64,000 bases of DNA from an uncultured Alphaproteobacteria bacterium (GCA_929200255.1 CAKMYZ010000005.1:1-64000); one strand, 5' to 3'. Positions 9,570 through 19,672 are shown, counted from the stretch's first letter. The notes: a model not told the origin generated them from the sequence alone. Numbers and translations are program-made.

Positions 9570-11138
9570 ATGAGCAATTTGCGTGAAGCGGCGATGACGT
9601 CAAAGGCCTGGCCCTTTGTTGAGGCGCGTGCATTGCTCAAACGGTATGGAAACAAGATGCCCGAGAAGGGCTACGTCTTGTTTGAAACTGGCTATGGCCC
9701 CTCCGGGTTGCCCCATATCGGTACGTTTGGCGAAGTTCTGCGCACCACAATGATCCGCCGCGCGTTTGAGGTGATTTCGGATATTCCGACCAAGCTGATC
9801 TGCTTTTCCGATGATCTTGATGGAATGCGCAAGGTGCCGGGCAATGTGCCCCAGCAAGAGATGCTGGCCGAACATATGCATAGGCCACTCACATCCGTTC
9901 CGGACCCGTTTGGAACGCATGAGAGCTTTGGCCACCATAATAACGCAATGCTGTGCCGGTTTCTGGATACTTTCGGGTTTGAGTATGAATTCTATTCTGC
10001 GCGCGAATTTTATCAGACGGGCCAGTTTGATGAAATCCTGCTGCGTGCCGCCGCCCGTTATGACGACATTATGGCGGTCATGCTGAAATCCTTGCGCGAA
10101 GAACGCCAGGGCACCTATTCGATCTTTCTGCCGATCCATCCGGAAACGGGGCGCGTTCTTTACGTGCCAATGAAGCATGTCGACGGTGAAAAAGGTGAGA
10201 TTACCTTTGACGATCCCGATGGCCGCGAGTGGACGCTGCCAGTCACCGGCGGCAATGTGAAATTGCAGTGGAAGCCGGATTTTGGCGCGCGCTGGGCAGC
10301 CCTTGATGTTGATTTTGAGATGTACGGCAAAGAACATGCCACCAACACCGCAATCTATGATCGGATTTGCGAGATATTGGGTGGCAAGAAGCCGAACCAC
10401 TTCTCATATGAGCTGTTTCTGGATGAGAATGGTCAGAAGATTTCCAAGTCCTCCGGCAACGGGATTTCGATTGATGAATGGCTGACCTATGCTTCGACTG
10501 AATCTTTAAGCTATTTCATGTACCTCAAGCCCAAGACCGCCAAGCGGATGCATTTCGATGTGATCCCAAAGGCTGTTGATGAGTACCACCAGCAACTCCG
10601 GGCATATGCCGATCAGGATGATTCGGGTCGGGCGAATAACCCGGTGTTCCACATTCATGGTCACAATGTGCCCGCTTCCGATATGGTTGTGCCCTTTGCC
10701 ATGCTCTTGAATCTCGCCTCTGTTTCCGGGGCCGAGGACAAGGATACGCTTTGGGGCTTTATCCAGCGCTATGCGCCAGAAGCATCTGCCGAAAAGAACC
10801 CGCAGATGGATCAGGCGGCAGGTTTTGCCGTGCGCTACTACAATGATTTCGTGAAACCCACGAAGGTGTATCGCGCGCCTGATGATCAGGAACGGGCTGC
10901 GCTGGAAGATCTGGTTGCCCGCCTCAAGGCGTGGGACGGCGGATTGGACGCGGAAGCGTTACAGACGATGGTGTTTGCCGTTGGCAAAGAACATGCGTTT
11001 GACCCTTTGCGCGCCTGGTTCACGGCTCTCTACGAGGTGCTTTTGGGCGCGTCACAGGGCCCACGCTTTGGTGGGTTCATCGCGCTTTATGGTGTGGATG
11101 AGACAATTGCACTGATCGAGGGCCGCTTGTCAGCGTAA
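9570..11138 (+). CDS. lysS: Lysyl-tRNA synthetase, class I
   Basis: A 522-residue class I synthetase that charges tRNA-Lys. The HIGH-type motif appears as [16 protein letters not shown] and the KMSKS-type motif as [19 protein letters not shown]. The unusual class I form, also found in archaea, is normal in most alphaproteobacteria. A frame from 9540 adds ten residues, but the ATG at 9570 has a nearby GGAAAG and matches the usual start ([20 protein letters not shown]). It is monocistronic and divergent from the TerB-like gene. Confidence 0.93.
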   Translation: MSNLREAAMTSKAWPFVEARALLKRYGNKMPEKGYVLFETGYGPSGLPHIGTFGEVLRTTMIRRAFEVISDIPTKLICFSDDLDGMRKVPGNVPQQEMLAEHMHRPLTSVPDPFGTHESFGHHNNAMLCRFLDTFGFEYEFYSAREFYQTGQFDEILLRAAARYDDIMAVMLKSLREERQGTYSIFLPIHPETGRVLYVPMKHVDGEKGEITFDDPDGREWTLPVTGGNVKLQWKPDFGARWAALDVDFEMYGKEHATNTAIYDRICEILGGKKPNHFSYELFLDENGQKISKSSGNGISIDEWLTYASTESLSYFMYLKPKTAKRMHFDVIPKAVDEYHQQLRAYADQDDSGRANNPVFHIHGHNVPASDMVVPFAMLLNLASVSGAEDKDTLWGFIQRYAPEASAEKNPQMDQAAGFAVRYYNDFVKPTKVYRAPDDQERAALEDLVARLKAWDGGLDAEALQTMVFAVGKEHAFDPLRAWFTALYEVLLGASQGPRFGGFIALYGVDETIALIEGRLSA

Positions 11139-11258
11139 CCGCGTGTTTATCCGCCGCAACAGTGTGATGAGCGACGATGCCGTGGAGGGTCGCAACATTT
11201 GTTGAATTCGCAAACGGACTGAAACCCAAGTCAGTCAAAATGAAACTAATCTGCCGCC

Positions 11259-11290
11259 CTGTCCGTACCTATTGATATCGATACGGACAG
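11259..11290. promoter_or_regulatory. 9-bp inverted repeat upstream of the DUF4864 gene
   Basis: CTGTCCGTA (11259-11267) and TACGGACAG (11282-11290) are a perfect inverted repeat separated by 14 bases that include ttgatatcga. It ends 13 bp before the ATG of the secreted DUF4864 protein. It could be an operator for a dimeric repressor, or a hairpin in the 5' leader covering the ribosome binding site. The flanking sequence has no T-run, so a terminator is unlikely. Confidence 0.5.
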
Positions 11291-11303
11291 AAAGGCGTTT
11301 GGG

Positions 11304-11705
11304 ATGCGTATTTTATCACTGGTTTTGGGGCTTTGGCTGGCGGCGACATCTGTTTTTGCACAGGATTCAGACGCGATTGAGGGCGTGATCGGGAACCAGC
11401 TGAATGCCTTCAACAACCGCGACATTGATGAGGCTTGGCAATACGCCAGCCCCAATATCAAGCGCTTGTTTGGCAATCCCAGCAATTTTGGCACAATGGT
11501 CCAGCAAGGCTATCCGATGATTTGGGATAATGCGGATGTGCGGTTTCTGGAATTGCGCGATGTGCGCGGCAACCTATGGCAAAAGGTGATGGTGCGCGAT
11601 AGTCGGGGCGTGTTGCATATACTGGATTATCAGATGATCGAGACCGCAGACGGCTGGCAGATTAATGCTGTGCAACTGTTACCCGCACCTGACGTTGGGG
11701 CCTGA
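11304..11705 (+). CDS. Secreted DUF4864 protein
   Basis: A 133-residue protein with a signal peptide (MRILSLVLGLWLAATSVFAQ) followed by a cystatin/NTF2-like small domain: IGNQLNAFNNRDIDEAWQYA, FGTMVQQGYPMIWDNADVRF, LHILDYQMIETADGWQINAV. This is the pattern of DUF4864, a periplasmic or lipoprotein-like family of unknown function common in alphaproteobacteria. No partner gene is next to it. A strong inverted repeat lies just upstream. The start is the only ATG that preserves the signal peptide. Confidence 0.82.
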   Translation: MRILSLVLGLWLAATSVFAQDSDAIEGVIGNQLNAFNNRDIDEAWQYASPNIKRLFGNPSNFGTMVQQGYPMIWDNADVRFLELRDVRGNLWQKVMVRDSRGVLHILDYQMIETADGWQINAVQLLPAPDVGA

Positions 11706-11893
11706 CGCGCAAGGCTTATGACCCGAAGCTGATCACCTTTGACACCGGATGCCTCACGTCGGCGGCAACAGGTGTTGCGTGCCCCTGCGTCATGGTGGTC
11801 TCAGCCGCTCTTCACTTTCTGCCTTTACCCCTTGGCCCTGTCGCCCGGCACTTGCCGCGGGCTTTTCGCAGTTATCAAAAGGGGCCAATCGCC

Positions 11894-14182
11894 ATGAACA
11901 AAGCCATCACCGACGGGATCGTCTTCAACCCATTGCCGTTTTCTGCGGGGCTTGCGCTGTGGTCGTCGGGGGATGGCACGCCAGGGTCTGACAGCTATGC
12001 GATCAGCGGATCTGGTGTCTTTGTGGCCGCTGATCAGGATTTTGCAGGATGCCTTGAGGTGCTCAAGACAGATGCGACAACGCGCGTCCGCTATATGGGA
12101 GAGACGCCGATCGAACCGGGTTGCTATCTTCAGGTAACCGCGCGGATCAAGGCGATTTCCGGCCCGATGCCAGCGGTCAGTATCAGTGGCTGGGCCGGTC
12201 TTGCGGGTGGGATTGAACTGACTGGTGTGCCCGAGGTTGGCCCGTCGGTACAACTGACCACCTATGGCGAGGTTGTCGAGGTCAAGGCGATCATTGCAAC
12301 GGCGGATCGGTCTGGCGTGGATATGGTCTGGACCGGTGCGCAATATGGCCACCTGGGCATCAACCTGACCGGCCCGACGGGTGGTCTGGTGCGTCTGGAC
12401 GACATCACGATTGACGATGTTTCATCTGTTTTCACCCGCGATTTGGTGGGGCTTGTTGATGTGCGCGACTATGGTGCCAAGGGTGACGGCGTGACCGATG
12501 ACAGTGCGGCTTTCAACGCTGCTGATGCTGCCGCTGATGGCCGGACGGTGATGGTGCCTGCGGGTGACTATCTGCTGGAAAGCAATGTTACGATGGACAA
12601 TGTCGTGCGCTTTGAAGGGCGGATCGTGCAAGCGCCCGAGTACCGGTTCATCATGCAGCGCGACTATAACTATGACACCTATCTGGCTGCGTTTCAGGAT
12701 GAGGAATTGGCCTTCAAGAAGGCCTATCAGGCGCTGATCAACTTCGCCGACCACGATTCGCTGGATCTGTGCGGGCGTCGTGTCCTGTTGACCGAACCTG
12801 TCGACATGCAGGCGACTGACCCGTCACGCGTGCGGTTCGAAACCCGCCGCGTCATTCGCAATGGCCAGTTTCAGCCCGATGACAGTGCTGCATGGGATCC
12901 GGTTCAGGTGACGTCGCAGGCAACATATTCGGCTGGCAACCACAGGGAGCTGACAAATGTGACCAACATTACCAGCATTCCGGTTGGATCATTGGTTGAG
13001 GGCAACGGTGTTGGTCGCGAAATTTATGTTACGTCGGTGAATATCGGTGCTGAAACACTCGAGTTGAGCCGCCCGCTGTATGATGCCGAAGGCAGCCAGG
13101 TTTTCACCTTTACGCGTTTTCAATATCTGCTCGATTTCTCTGGCTACGAAAAGCTAAGTCAGTTCATCCTGGACGATATCGAATTTCAGGGGCGTGGTGT
13201 CGCCAGCGGCATCATGATGGCACCGGATGGCTTTACCTTTCATGTGCGCGACTGCTTTGTGAATAAGCCCAAGGATCGTGGCATCACGTCGCCGGGACGC
13301 GGGTGCCAGGGTATGATGATCGATCGTTGTCAGCTGATTTCGGATGAGCAGGCCGTGCCTGTTTCAGCGCGTGTCAGCATTGGTTTTAATGCCAACGCTA
13401 ATGACGTCAAAATCCGCGACAACCGGGTTAGCAAGTTCAAGCATTTCTGCGTGCTGGCCGGGTCCGGCAGCCTGATGACTGGCAACCACTGGTTCCATGG
13501 CGATGATGAGGTCAATGGCGTGCGCATGGGTGGTATTGTGCTGACGCTGCCGAACCCAAAAAGCATCTTCACAGGCAACTATTGCGACAACAACTTCATT
13601 GAATGGACCAACGAACATGACGCTTCACCGGCCCTTGGTGCGCAGTTTTCTTTTGGTGGACTGACGATCACCGGCAATATGTTCACAACCAACGACGTGG
13701 CGGATTGGTTCAATTTTATCGTGATCAAGCCTTATGGTGCAGGCCATTTCATCAACGGCTTTTCGGTGGTGGGGAATGTGTTTCGTTCGCTCAATGGACG
13801 TATTGATCGAGTGGAAAGCGTTGACACGACATTCGCCGATCTCGACTTTACCCGGACCCAAGATTTGGACTTCTTCGGGAATACGTTCCACAATGTGAAT
13901 GAACCGGCAACGAACCCCGCCCATCTGACACATGATCAGCAAACAGAGGCGACAACATGGGTGATGGACGCAGGTGCCGCACTGCCCTTTGGCGGCCGCG
14001 CCCGCAGTGTTGAAAGTGTCATGCCGCAAGGTGCAATCACCAATGCCACGTCCACCCGCGTTCATGATCTGCCATGGTCAGAGGGTGAACAAGGGGGCGA
14101 CAATCGTTCTGTGCACCTCAATTGGAGCGAACCCGTTAAGGGCGAAGTGCGCTATGCGGTGCGGATGGACCAGACCACCTAG
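11894..14182 (+). CDS. Right-handed beta-helix protein, pectate-lyase/GH28-like
   Basis: A 762-residue protein. The ATG at 11894 has AAGGGG upstream; the 34-residue extension in the same frame is unlikely. Residues ~1-180 form an N-terminal beta-sandwich-like domain (DGIVFNPLPFSAGLALWSSG, TYGEVVEVKAIIATADRSG). The pectate-lyase superfamily entry motif follows (VDVRDYGAKGDGVTDDSAAF, then DGRTVMVPAGDYLL), and the rest is repetitive beta-helix sequence with many N/T/G turns (FLVD-like rungs up to ~700). There is no signal peptide. It may be a cell-surface or tail-fibre-type polysaccharide-binding or cleaving protein; the substrate is unknown. A strong terminator follows. Confidence 0.75.
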   Translation: MNKAITDGIVFNPLPFSAGLALWSSGDGTPGSDSYAISGSGVFVAADQDFAGCLEVLKTDATTRVRYMGETPIEPGCYLQVTARIKAISGPMPAVSISGWAGLAGGIELTGVPEVGPSVQLTTYGEVVEVKAIIATADRSGVDMVWTGAQYGHLGINLTGPTGGLVRLDDITIDDVSSVFTRDLVGLVDVRDYGAKGDGVTDDSAAFNAADAAADGRTVMVPAGDYLLESNVTMDNVVRFEGRIVQAPEYRFIMQRDYNYDTYLAAFQDEELAFKKAYQALINFADHDSLDLCGRRVLLTEPVDMQATDPSRVRFETRRVIRNGQFQPDDSAAWDPVQVTSQATYSAGNHRELTNVTNITSIPVGSLVEGNGVGREIYVTSVNIGAETLELSRPLYDAEGSQVFTFTRFQYLLDFSGYEKLSQFILDDIEFQGRGVASGIMMAPDGFTFHVRDCFVNKPKDRGITSPGRGCQGMMIDRCQLISDEQAVPVSARVSIGFNANANDVKIRDNRVSKFKHFCVLAGSGSLMTGNHWFHGDDEVNGVRMGGIVLTLPNPKSIFTGNYCDNNFIEWTNEHDASPALGAQFSFGGLTITGNMFTTNDVADWFNFIVIKPYGAGHFINGFSVVGNVFRSLNGRIDRVESVDTTFADLDFTRTQDLDFFGNTFHNVNEPATNPAHLTHDQQTEATTWVMDAGAALPFGGRARSVESVMPQGAITNATSTRVHDLPWSEGEQGGDNRSVHLNWSEPVKGEVRYAVRMDQTT

Positions 14183-14206
14183 GTTCAGAGGTTGGATGAT
14201 GTTGAG

Positions 14207-14233
14207 AAGGGGTGCCTTTGGGCGCCCCTTTTT
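14207..14233 (+). terminator. Rho-independent terminator after the beta-helix gene
   Basis: A 10-bp stem AAGGGGTGCC / GGCGCCCCTT (one G-T pair) with a TTTG loop, followed by a T-run at 14229-14233. It lies 25 bp after the stop of the beta-helix gene. Confidence 0.85.
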
Positions 14234-14372
14234 AGGTTCAATGGGTGCTGATCCTAGCGGAAGCAATGCAACTGCTGCATGTTGGACATGCAGAATGCGG
14301 CGTTGTTGCGCGGTGTAAAGAGGCCTAGGTGAAGTGTCGGGAGGACTGACACTATCATCTACGAGGCAGACA

Positions 14373-14597
14373 ATGACACTTCGTCCCGACAACACTTTGA
14401 TCTCTCACCGCGAAATGCTAGTCGAGTTGGTCCTGACACCTTTCCGCGCATTTGCGCGTTTGCTTGAGCATCTGACCGAGAACAATTCGCGCGCGCAGGC
14501 ACTGGCTGCCGTCAACGCGATCTCTGAAGAAGAGCTGCGCGCCAAGGGGCTGACCCGCGCCGACGCAATCAGCCAGGTCTTCCGCCACGACGCCTGA
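14373..14597 (+). CDS. Small DUF1127-like protein
   Basis: A 74-residue basic protein starting MTLRPDNTLISHREMLVELV. The C-terminal segment AVNAISEEELRAKGLTRADA matches the LSDxELxDxGITRxDI pattern of DUF1127 (YjiS-like) proteins; these are short, abundant in alphaproteobacteria, and some members are implicated in RNA turnover or phosphate control. Upstream residues may form one amphipathic helix. It is monocistronic, bracketed by two terminators. The ATG at 14373 is chosen over an earlier in-frame start at 14334. Confidence 0.7.
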   Translation: MTLRPDNTLISHREMLVELVLTPFRAFARLLEHLTENNSRAQALAAVNAISEEELRAKGLTRADAISQVFRHDA

Positions 14598-14617
14598 GGT
14601 CCCAGCAGTTGAGAATA

Positions 14618-14659
14618 GCGACCGGCGCCGCTTTGACCGCGTGGGCCGGTCGCTTTTTT
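14618..14659 (+). terminator. Rho-independent terminator after the DUF1127-like gene
   Basis: A perfect 9-bp stem GCGACCGGC / GCCGGTCGC with an 18-base loop, followed by six T's at 14654-14659. Confidence 0.85.
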
Positions 14660-14720
14660 ATCTGCGTGCTGCAGAACCATTCATGCAGCGTCGCAGCCAA
14701 TATTCGCGTATCATGAACCT

Positions 14721-15119
14721 ATGGCGATTCTACTGACGGTGATCTTGGGTGTGATTGCGGCCACCTACTTTGCATGGGGCCTGCGAATTTGGGTGCCCAT
14801 CAAAGATGAGGAGCAGCTGGCCCGCGCCGCTGTTGGTGCAAAGGGCGTGACGCGCATGCCTGGCACCATACCTTGTATGCTGGTTGTGGCAGCATTATTG
14901 GTCGTGATTGCCGCGCTCTGGACGCCACAATGGGCTGTCTCTCGCTTTGCCTTGTGGTTTGCTGGCGCTGTTTTCCTGGGGCGCGGTGCGATTGCCTATT
15001 CAAAGATGTGGCGTGCCATGACCCCGGAAGAGCCGTTCAACACCTATGATCAACGCTATTATGGGCCATTGTGTCTTGTGACTGCCGGTGGGTTACTTGT
15101 CATTCTACTTGGCGCTTAG
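14721..15119 (+). CDS. DUF3995 membrane protein
   Basis: A 132-residue protein with four predicted membrane helices: MAILLTVILGVIAATYFAWG, IPCMLVVAALLVVIAALW, FALWFAGAVFLGRGAIAY and YGPLCLVTAGGLLVILLGA. The segment RAAVGAKGVTRMPGTIPCML and the motif NTYDQRYYGPLC match DUF3995, an inner-membrane family of unknown function. It has no operon partner and converges on the YdcF-like gene, overlapping it by 20 bp. Confidence 0.8.
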   Translation: MAILLTVILGVIAATYFAWGLRIWVPIKDEEQLARAAVGAKGVTRMPGTIPCMLVVAALLVVIAALWTPQWAVSRFALWFAGAVFLGRGAIAYSKMWRAMTPEEPFNTYDQRYYGPLCLVTAGGLLVILLGA

Positions 15120-15564
15120 CGGCCAGTTTCACCTTGTATCCCAAGATCGCGATGACCTCGCGCAGGCGCTGTTTGATGTGCCAGCCCGCCGGCTCGGGGC
15201 AGTCCGCCCTTGCATTCAGCCCAAAATGCCGCGCGACCATCAGCGCGCGCCGCGCATGATATCCGTCCGTTACGATGATGACGGCGTCGAACGCGGCCAG
15301 TCGCGCCCCGTTGCGGATATTTTCCAAGGTGTTCGTTGACTTATCTTCCAATGTGATCGCCCCGTCACTAACCCCACCTGCGACAAGCAGGTCCCGCATT
15401 GCTGCAGCCTCGGTGGGGGGATATGCGCCCAACCCACCACACACGATGATCTGCGCGTCAGGTTGCGCATGCCACAGGGTTGCAGCATGCGCCGTGCGTC
15501 GCCGCAGGGTTGGGGAGGGGCCGTTTTGCCGGACCGCCGCCCCAAGGATCAGGATCGTTTGCAT
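15100..15564 (-). CDS. YdcF/ElyC/SanA-family protein (DUF218)
   Basis: A 154-residue protein with a Rossmann-type DUF218 fold: strand and loop IIVCGGLGAYPPTEAAAMRD, acidic turn LEDKSTNTLENIRNGARL and VIIVTDGYHARRALMVARHF. The pattern E-x-K-S-x-x-T-x-E-N is the family hallmark. Some relatives (ElyC, SanA) act in envelope biogenesis and vancomycin sensitivity. Unlike those, this one lacks N-terminal membrane helices, so it is probably cytoplasmic. The start MQTILILGAAVRQNGPSPT fits the family. Confidence 0.85.
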   Translation of the reverse strand: MQTILILGAAVRQNGPSPTLRRRTAHAATLWHAQPDAQIIVCGGLGAYPPTEAAAMRDLLVAGGVSDGAITLEDKSTNTLENIRNGARLAAFDAVIIVTDGYHARRALMVARHFGLNARADCPEPAGWHIKQRLREVIAILGYKVKLAAKRQVE

Positions 15565-15768
15565 GTGTGTTCACTACCTGGGGCGCGGTCAGAGCGGGAG
15601 TGTAAATTGTTTGACATCACATGTGACCGCTCTGCGCAGAACTTGACAAATCCACCGCCCGATGTGTTCCGCACCTTGGATTCATCTGCGATTTCACCAT
15701 GATGCATCACGGAGGAGGCTGCGGGCATCACCCGGCGCCGCTGCAAAAATTCAATGGGGGAACACGCC

Positions 15769-17727
15769 ATGACTGATTATCCAACAGGCACCTACGCACC
15801 ATCCGCCGATACTGCGCAAGGCGCACATGCGGACAAAGCGACCTATGAGGCGATGTACGAGGCCTCGATCAACGATCCAGAGGCGTTTTGGGCAGAGCAT
15901 GGCAAGCGGGTCGATTGGATCAAGCCGTTCACCAAGGTTAAAAATACCAGCTTTGCCCCCGGCAATGTCGACATCAAATGGTTTGAAGATGGCACGCTGA
16001 ACGTCAGCGCCAACTGCGTCGACCGGCACTTGGCAACGCGCGGCGATCAGACCGCGATCATCTGGGAACCCGACAGCCCGGATGAAAATGCGCAGCATAT
16101 CACCTACAAGGACCTGCACGAGAGAACCTCGCGCATGGCGAATGTCCTCAAAGAGATGGGCATCGGCAAAGGCGATCGCGTTGTCCTTTACATGCCGATG
16201 ATCCCCGAAGCGGCCTATGCGATGCTGGCCTGTACGCGCATTGGTGCGATCCATTCGATTGTCTTCGCCGGGTTCTCGGCTGATGCCCTCGCTGCACGCA
16301 TTAGCGGATCGCAAGCGAAAGTTGTCATCACCGCCGACGGCGCGCCTCGTGGTGGTCGGGTCACCAACCTCAAGGACAGCGTCAATCAGGCGCTGATCAA
16401 CGTCATGCATGATTGCAAGTGTCTTTGTGTGAAACGCACCGGGCAGCAAATCGCATGGCGCCCCGAAGGTGACTATTGGCTGCATGAGATGTCCGAGAAA
16501 GTCAGCGCAGACTGCCCGCCCGAAGAGATGGGCGCAGAAGATCCGCTGTTCATCCTCTATACGTCAGGCTCTACCGGTATGCCAAAGGGGGTGGTCCACA
16601 CGACCGGCGGCTACATTGTCTATGCTGCGATGACCCATCAATACACGTTTGACTATCACGATGGTGATGTCTTCTGGTGTACGGCCGATGTGGGCTGGGT
16701 GACTGGACACAGCTACATCGTCTATGGTCCGCTGGCCAATGGTGCGACCACATTGATGTTCGAAGGCGTGCCGACCTACCCCGATGCAGGGCGTTTCTGG
16801 GCTGTTTGTGAAAAGCATAAAGTGAACCAGTTCTACACAGCACCTACGGCCATCCGTGCCCTGATGGGACAGGGCAATGAGTTCGTAGAAAAGTACGATC
16901 TGTCTGACATCAAAGTACTGGGTACTGTGGGTGAACCGATCAACCCCGAGGCCTGGAATTGGTACAATGATGTGGTCGGCAAGGGTAAAGCGCCAATTGT
17001 TGACACATGGTGGCAGACTGAAACAGGTGGCCACCTTTTGACCCCGCTGCCCGGTGCAACCGCAACGAAACCCGGTTCGGCGACCCTGCCGTTTTTTGGC
17101 ATCCGGCCGGTTATTCTGGAACCGACAACAGGCGAAGAAATCCGCGATACCGCCGCCGAAGGTGTGTTGTGTATGGAAGACAGCTGGCCTGCACAGATGC
17201 GCACCGTCTGGGGCGATCACGAGCGGTTCGAAAAGACCTATTTTGCGGACTACAAGAACTACTACTTCACCGGTGACGGCTGTAAGCGCGACGAAGACGG
17301 CTACTACTGGATTACGGGCCGTGTGGATGATGTGATCAACGTATCAGGCCACCGGATGGGCACGGCCGAAGTGGAAAGTGCTTTGGTCGCCCACGCCAAA
17401 GTGGCCGAAGCCGCCGTCGTTGGCTACCCACATGACATCAAAGGGCAGGGCATCTACGCCTATGTGACCCTGATGGGCGGGGAAGAACCATCCGACGCAT
17501 TGCGCAAAGAGCTTGAGGTCTGGGTGCGATCCGAAATTGGCCCGATTGCCAAGCCGGACCTGATCCAATGGGCCCCGGGCCTGCCCAAGACACGGTCGGG
17601 CAAGATCATGCGCCGTATCCTGCGCAAGATTGCTGAGGATGACTTTGGCACGCTGGGCGATACGTCAACGCTGGCCGATCCATCGGTGGTGGATGATCTG
17701 ATCGAGAACCGAATGAACAAAGGGTAG
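15769..17727 (+). CDS. acs: Acetyl-CoA synthetase
   Basis: A 652-residue AMP-forming acetate-CoA ligase, the usual length for the family, which turns acetate, ATP and CoA into acetyl-CoA. The P-loop-like adenylation motif [19 protein letters not shown], the acetyl-CoA synthetase signature [17 protein letters not shown] and the C-terminal [18 protein letters not shown] are all visible. The lysine in SGKIMRR is the site acetylated by Pat-type enzymes in relatives. The ATG at 15769 follows GGGGGA; a start five codons earlier is less likely. A terminator follows. Confidence 0.95.
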   Translation: MTDYPTGTYAPSADTAQGAHADKATYEAMYEASINDPEAFWAEHGKRVDWIKPFTKVKNTSFAPGNVDIKWFEDGTLNVSANCVDRHLATRGDQTAIIWEPDSPDENAQHITYKDLHERTSRMANVLKEMGIGKGDRVVLYMPMIPEAAYAMLACTRIGAIHSIVFAGFSADALAARISGSQAKVVITADGAPRGGRVTNLKDSVNQALINVMHDCKCLCVKRTGQQIAWRPEGDYWLHEMSEKVSADCPPEEMGAEDPLFILYTSGSTGMPKGVVHTTGGYIVYAAMTHQYTFDYHDGDVFWCTADVGWVTGHSYIVYGPLANGATTLMFEGVPTYPDAGRFWAVCEKHKVNQFYTAPTAIRALMGQGNEFVEKYDLSDIKVLGTVGEPINPEAWNWYNDVVGKGKAPIVDTWWQTETGGHLLTPLPGATATKPGSATLPFFGIRPVILEPTTGEEIRDTAAEGVLCMEDSWPAQMRTVWGDHERFEKTYFADYKNYYFTGDGCKRDEDGYYWITGRVDDVINVSGHRMGTAEVESALVAHAKVAEAAVVGYPHDIKGQGIYAYVTLMGGEEPSDALRKELEVWVRSEIGPIAKPDLIQWAPGLPKTRSGKIMRRILRKIAEDDFGTLGDTSTLADPSVVDDLIENRMNKG

Positions 17728-17754
17728 TGTCACCGCCCTATTTTATGAGGACTG

Positions 17755-17785
17755 GGCCGCGCGGGTATCTGCGCGGCCTTTTTTT
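17755..17785 (+). terminator. Rho-independent terminator after acs
   Basis: A perfect 8-bp GC stem GGCCGCGC / GCGCGGCC with an 8-base loop and seven T's at 17779-17785. Confidence 0.88.
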
Positions 17786-17965
17786 GCAAGGAATGGCAGG
17801 TTTGAGCCCAGATCGACGGCCCGATGCGAAAGGCTTTGGCGCATTTTCGCCATAGCATCGCGGACGGGTTGCGATGGTTTTCACGCTGCCATAGTCGATG
17901 CCCATGTACTTTGAATAGTAGTCAGTTCATCGACCCGAAACGAAATCTACTCAATGGAGAAAACA

Positions 17966-18232
17966 ATGAAATCGTCCTTAACACGCATTTGTGGCGGCTT
18001 GACTTTAAGCGTATTTGCGACCGTTGCAGCTGCTGAATGCACCTATGAATCCGTGCAGGAAAAGACAATGGCCGTGACGGAAGGCATGCAGGCTCTCGCG
18101 GCGACAGACCCAGCTAAGATGCAGGAGATTGCAACAAAAATGCAGGATTCAATGACTGCTGCGGCGACGACTGGTGACCAAGAGGCCATCTGCGCTTCAC
18201 TGGATGAACTTATCGCTGAACTCGAAGGCTAG
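17966..18232 (+). CDS. Small secreted protein, hypothetical
   Basis: An 88-residue protein with a signal peptide (MKSSLTRICGGLTLSVFATV, cleavage near AAA-EC). The mature ~64 residues are helical and contain two cysteines (ECTYESVQEKTM and AICASLDELIAELEG) that could pair in the periplasm. The middle (EIATKMQDSMTAAATTGDQE) is amphipathic. A GGAG box 8 bases before the ATG supports this start over one four codons earlier. No family is recognised. It stands alone between acs and the mechanosensitive channel. Confidence 0.65.
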   Translation: MKSSLTRICGGLTLSVFATVAAAECTYESVQEKTMAVTEGMQALAATDPAKMQEIATKMQDSMTAAATTGDQEAICASLDELIAELEG

Positions 18233-18245
18233 ACGGTTTGATGAT

Positions 18246-18270
18246 GTGTCCGCGTCAGGTACGCGGGCAC
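18246..18270 (+). terminator. Weak terminator-like hairpin
   Basis: The 10-bp stem GTGTCCGCGT / ACGCGGGCAC (one G-T pair) with a 5-base loop ends 38 bp after the small secreted gene. The T-run is poor (attgtgctttt), so it may only be an attenuating or mRNA-stabilising hairpin. Confidence 0.5.
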
Positions 18271-18298
18271 ATTGTGCTTTTAAGGTGCCAACACTTTT

Positions 18299-19672
18299 TC
18301 AAGCACTCGCGGGCCCAACATTTCGCGCCAGGTTTTCAGGTCCGCCCTCCAGCAATTTCACCTCTCTCTGCGGGAATGGAATGCTGATACCCTTCTCAGC
18401 AAACGCATCCCAAAGCGCCAGAAACACATTGCCGCGGATGTTGGTCAGGCCGCCGGTGGGGTCTTTGATCCAGAACCGCAGGATGTAATCCACAGAACTG
18501 TCGCCAAACCCCACGATATGACACACCGTCGGCCGGGTCTTGAGCACCCGATCCACGCTTTGCGCGGCGGCAATCGCGATCTTGCGTACCTCGTGCGGGT
18601 TGTCGTGATAGGCTGTCCCAAAGTGGATATCGAGGCGCACGAAATCGTTAGAGTGCGACCAGTTCACCACCTGACCAGTGATCAGGTCTTCGTTGGGGAT
18701 CAGATATTCGCGCCCGTCACGGGTGACAACCGAGACATAGCGCGCACCCAGTGAATTGATCCAGCCAAAAGTATCCCCAAGGCTGATCACGTCGCCGGGT
18801 TTGATCGACTTGTCCAACAGGATGATCACGCCGGATACGAGGTTAGACACGACCTTTTGCAAACCAAAACCGAGGCCCACACCAATGGCGCCAGAGAGTA
18901 CGGCAAGCCCAGTCAGGTCGATCCCCAACGCCCGGACACCAAGAAAGAATGCGGCGCCATAAAAGGCAATCTGCACGCCTTTGACGATCAGCACTTGCAT
19001 GGAGGGGCTGATGTCCTCGTTTGATTTGATCCGTGACGCGGTTGTGGTGGTGAAGAACCGTGCAAGTGCTATCAGCACGCCCAGAATGACCAGTCCCTGC
19101 ACAAGCAACAGCAAGGAGAACCGGATGTCGCCGATCGCGAAGCCAACACTGTCAAGCAGCCGTTCGGCCTCTTCCAGAAGTCCTAATATCTGCAACGTCG
19201 CCCATGTCCATGCGCCGTAGCGCACCATTTTACGCAGAAGCGGGCTTTTGATCAGGCGGGTGCCAAAGACGATGGCAAGCCAGGCAAAGGCAAGTGTGCC
19301 GATGATACTCAGCAGGTAGCTGCGGCTGTTCCATGTATACTCGCGCATCGCGTAGATCACCGCCCAGATCAGGACGACAAAGAAGATCGCGCGCAGGCGT
19401 TGATGGACGACAACAAGAATCCGCATCCGCCACTTGGGCCAATTGTCCCGCGATCCCATCCAGGCCCGAATACGCGGCCCAAGGACCGCCCGCAGGATAT
19501 GTGCCGCAACAAAGACACCAAGCGCGATCAGCAGTTGGTAAAAATTCCAGGGGCGGAACATGCTCTCCACAAACAGCTGACCTTGCGAAAACAGGTCGCT
19601 GCTGATGTTGATGACGTCATCCAATGGCACCTCAGCGGCATCATTGTCGGGAGTACTGTCGTGAACGGCCAT
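18299..19672 (-). CDS. Small-conductance mechanosensitive channel, MscS family
   Basis: A 457-residue inner-membrane protein. Several N-terminal helices (NFYQLLIALGVFVAAHIL, LRAIFFVVLIWAVIYA, YLLSIIGTLAFAWLAIVFG, FSLLLLVQGLVILGVLIAL) precede the pore helix region VLSGAIGVGLGFGLQKVVSN with the Gly/Ala pattern of MscS TM3. The beta domain follows (DKSIKPGDVISLGDTFGWIN, DGREYLIPNEDLITGQVVNW). It is expected to open on hypo-osmotic shock. The ATG at 19672 is favoured by AGGA just upstream; an earlier in-frame start at 19711 lacks a ribosome binding site. Confidence 0.9.
   Translation of the reverse strand: MAVHDSTPDNDAAEVPLDDVINISSDLFSQGQLFVESMFRPWNFYQLLIALGVFVAAHILRAVLGPRIRAWMGSRDNWPKWRMRILVVVHQRLRAIFFVVLIWAVIYAMREYTWNSRSYLLSIIGTLAFAWLAIVFGTRLIKSPLLRKMVRYGAWTWATLQILGLLEEAERLLDSVGFAIGDIRFSLLLLVQGLVILGVLIALARFFTTTTASRIKSNEDISPSMQVLIVKGVQIAFYGAAFFLGVRALGIDLTGLAVLSGAIGVGLGFGLQKVVSNLVSGVIILLDKSIKPGDVISLGDTFGWINSLGARYVSVVTRDGREYLIPNEDLITGQVVNWSHSNDFVRLDIHFGTAYHDNPHEVRKIAIAAAQSVDRVLKTRPTVCHIVGFGDSSVDYILRFWIKDPTGGLTNIRGNVFLALWDAFAEKGISIPFPQREVKLLEGGPENLARNVGPASA

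Noticed and set aside
9570-11138. Class I lysyl-tRNA synthetase as horizontal transfer from archaea
   Set aside because: Class I LysRS is the normal form in most alphaproteobacteria, so it is not anomalous here.
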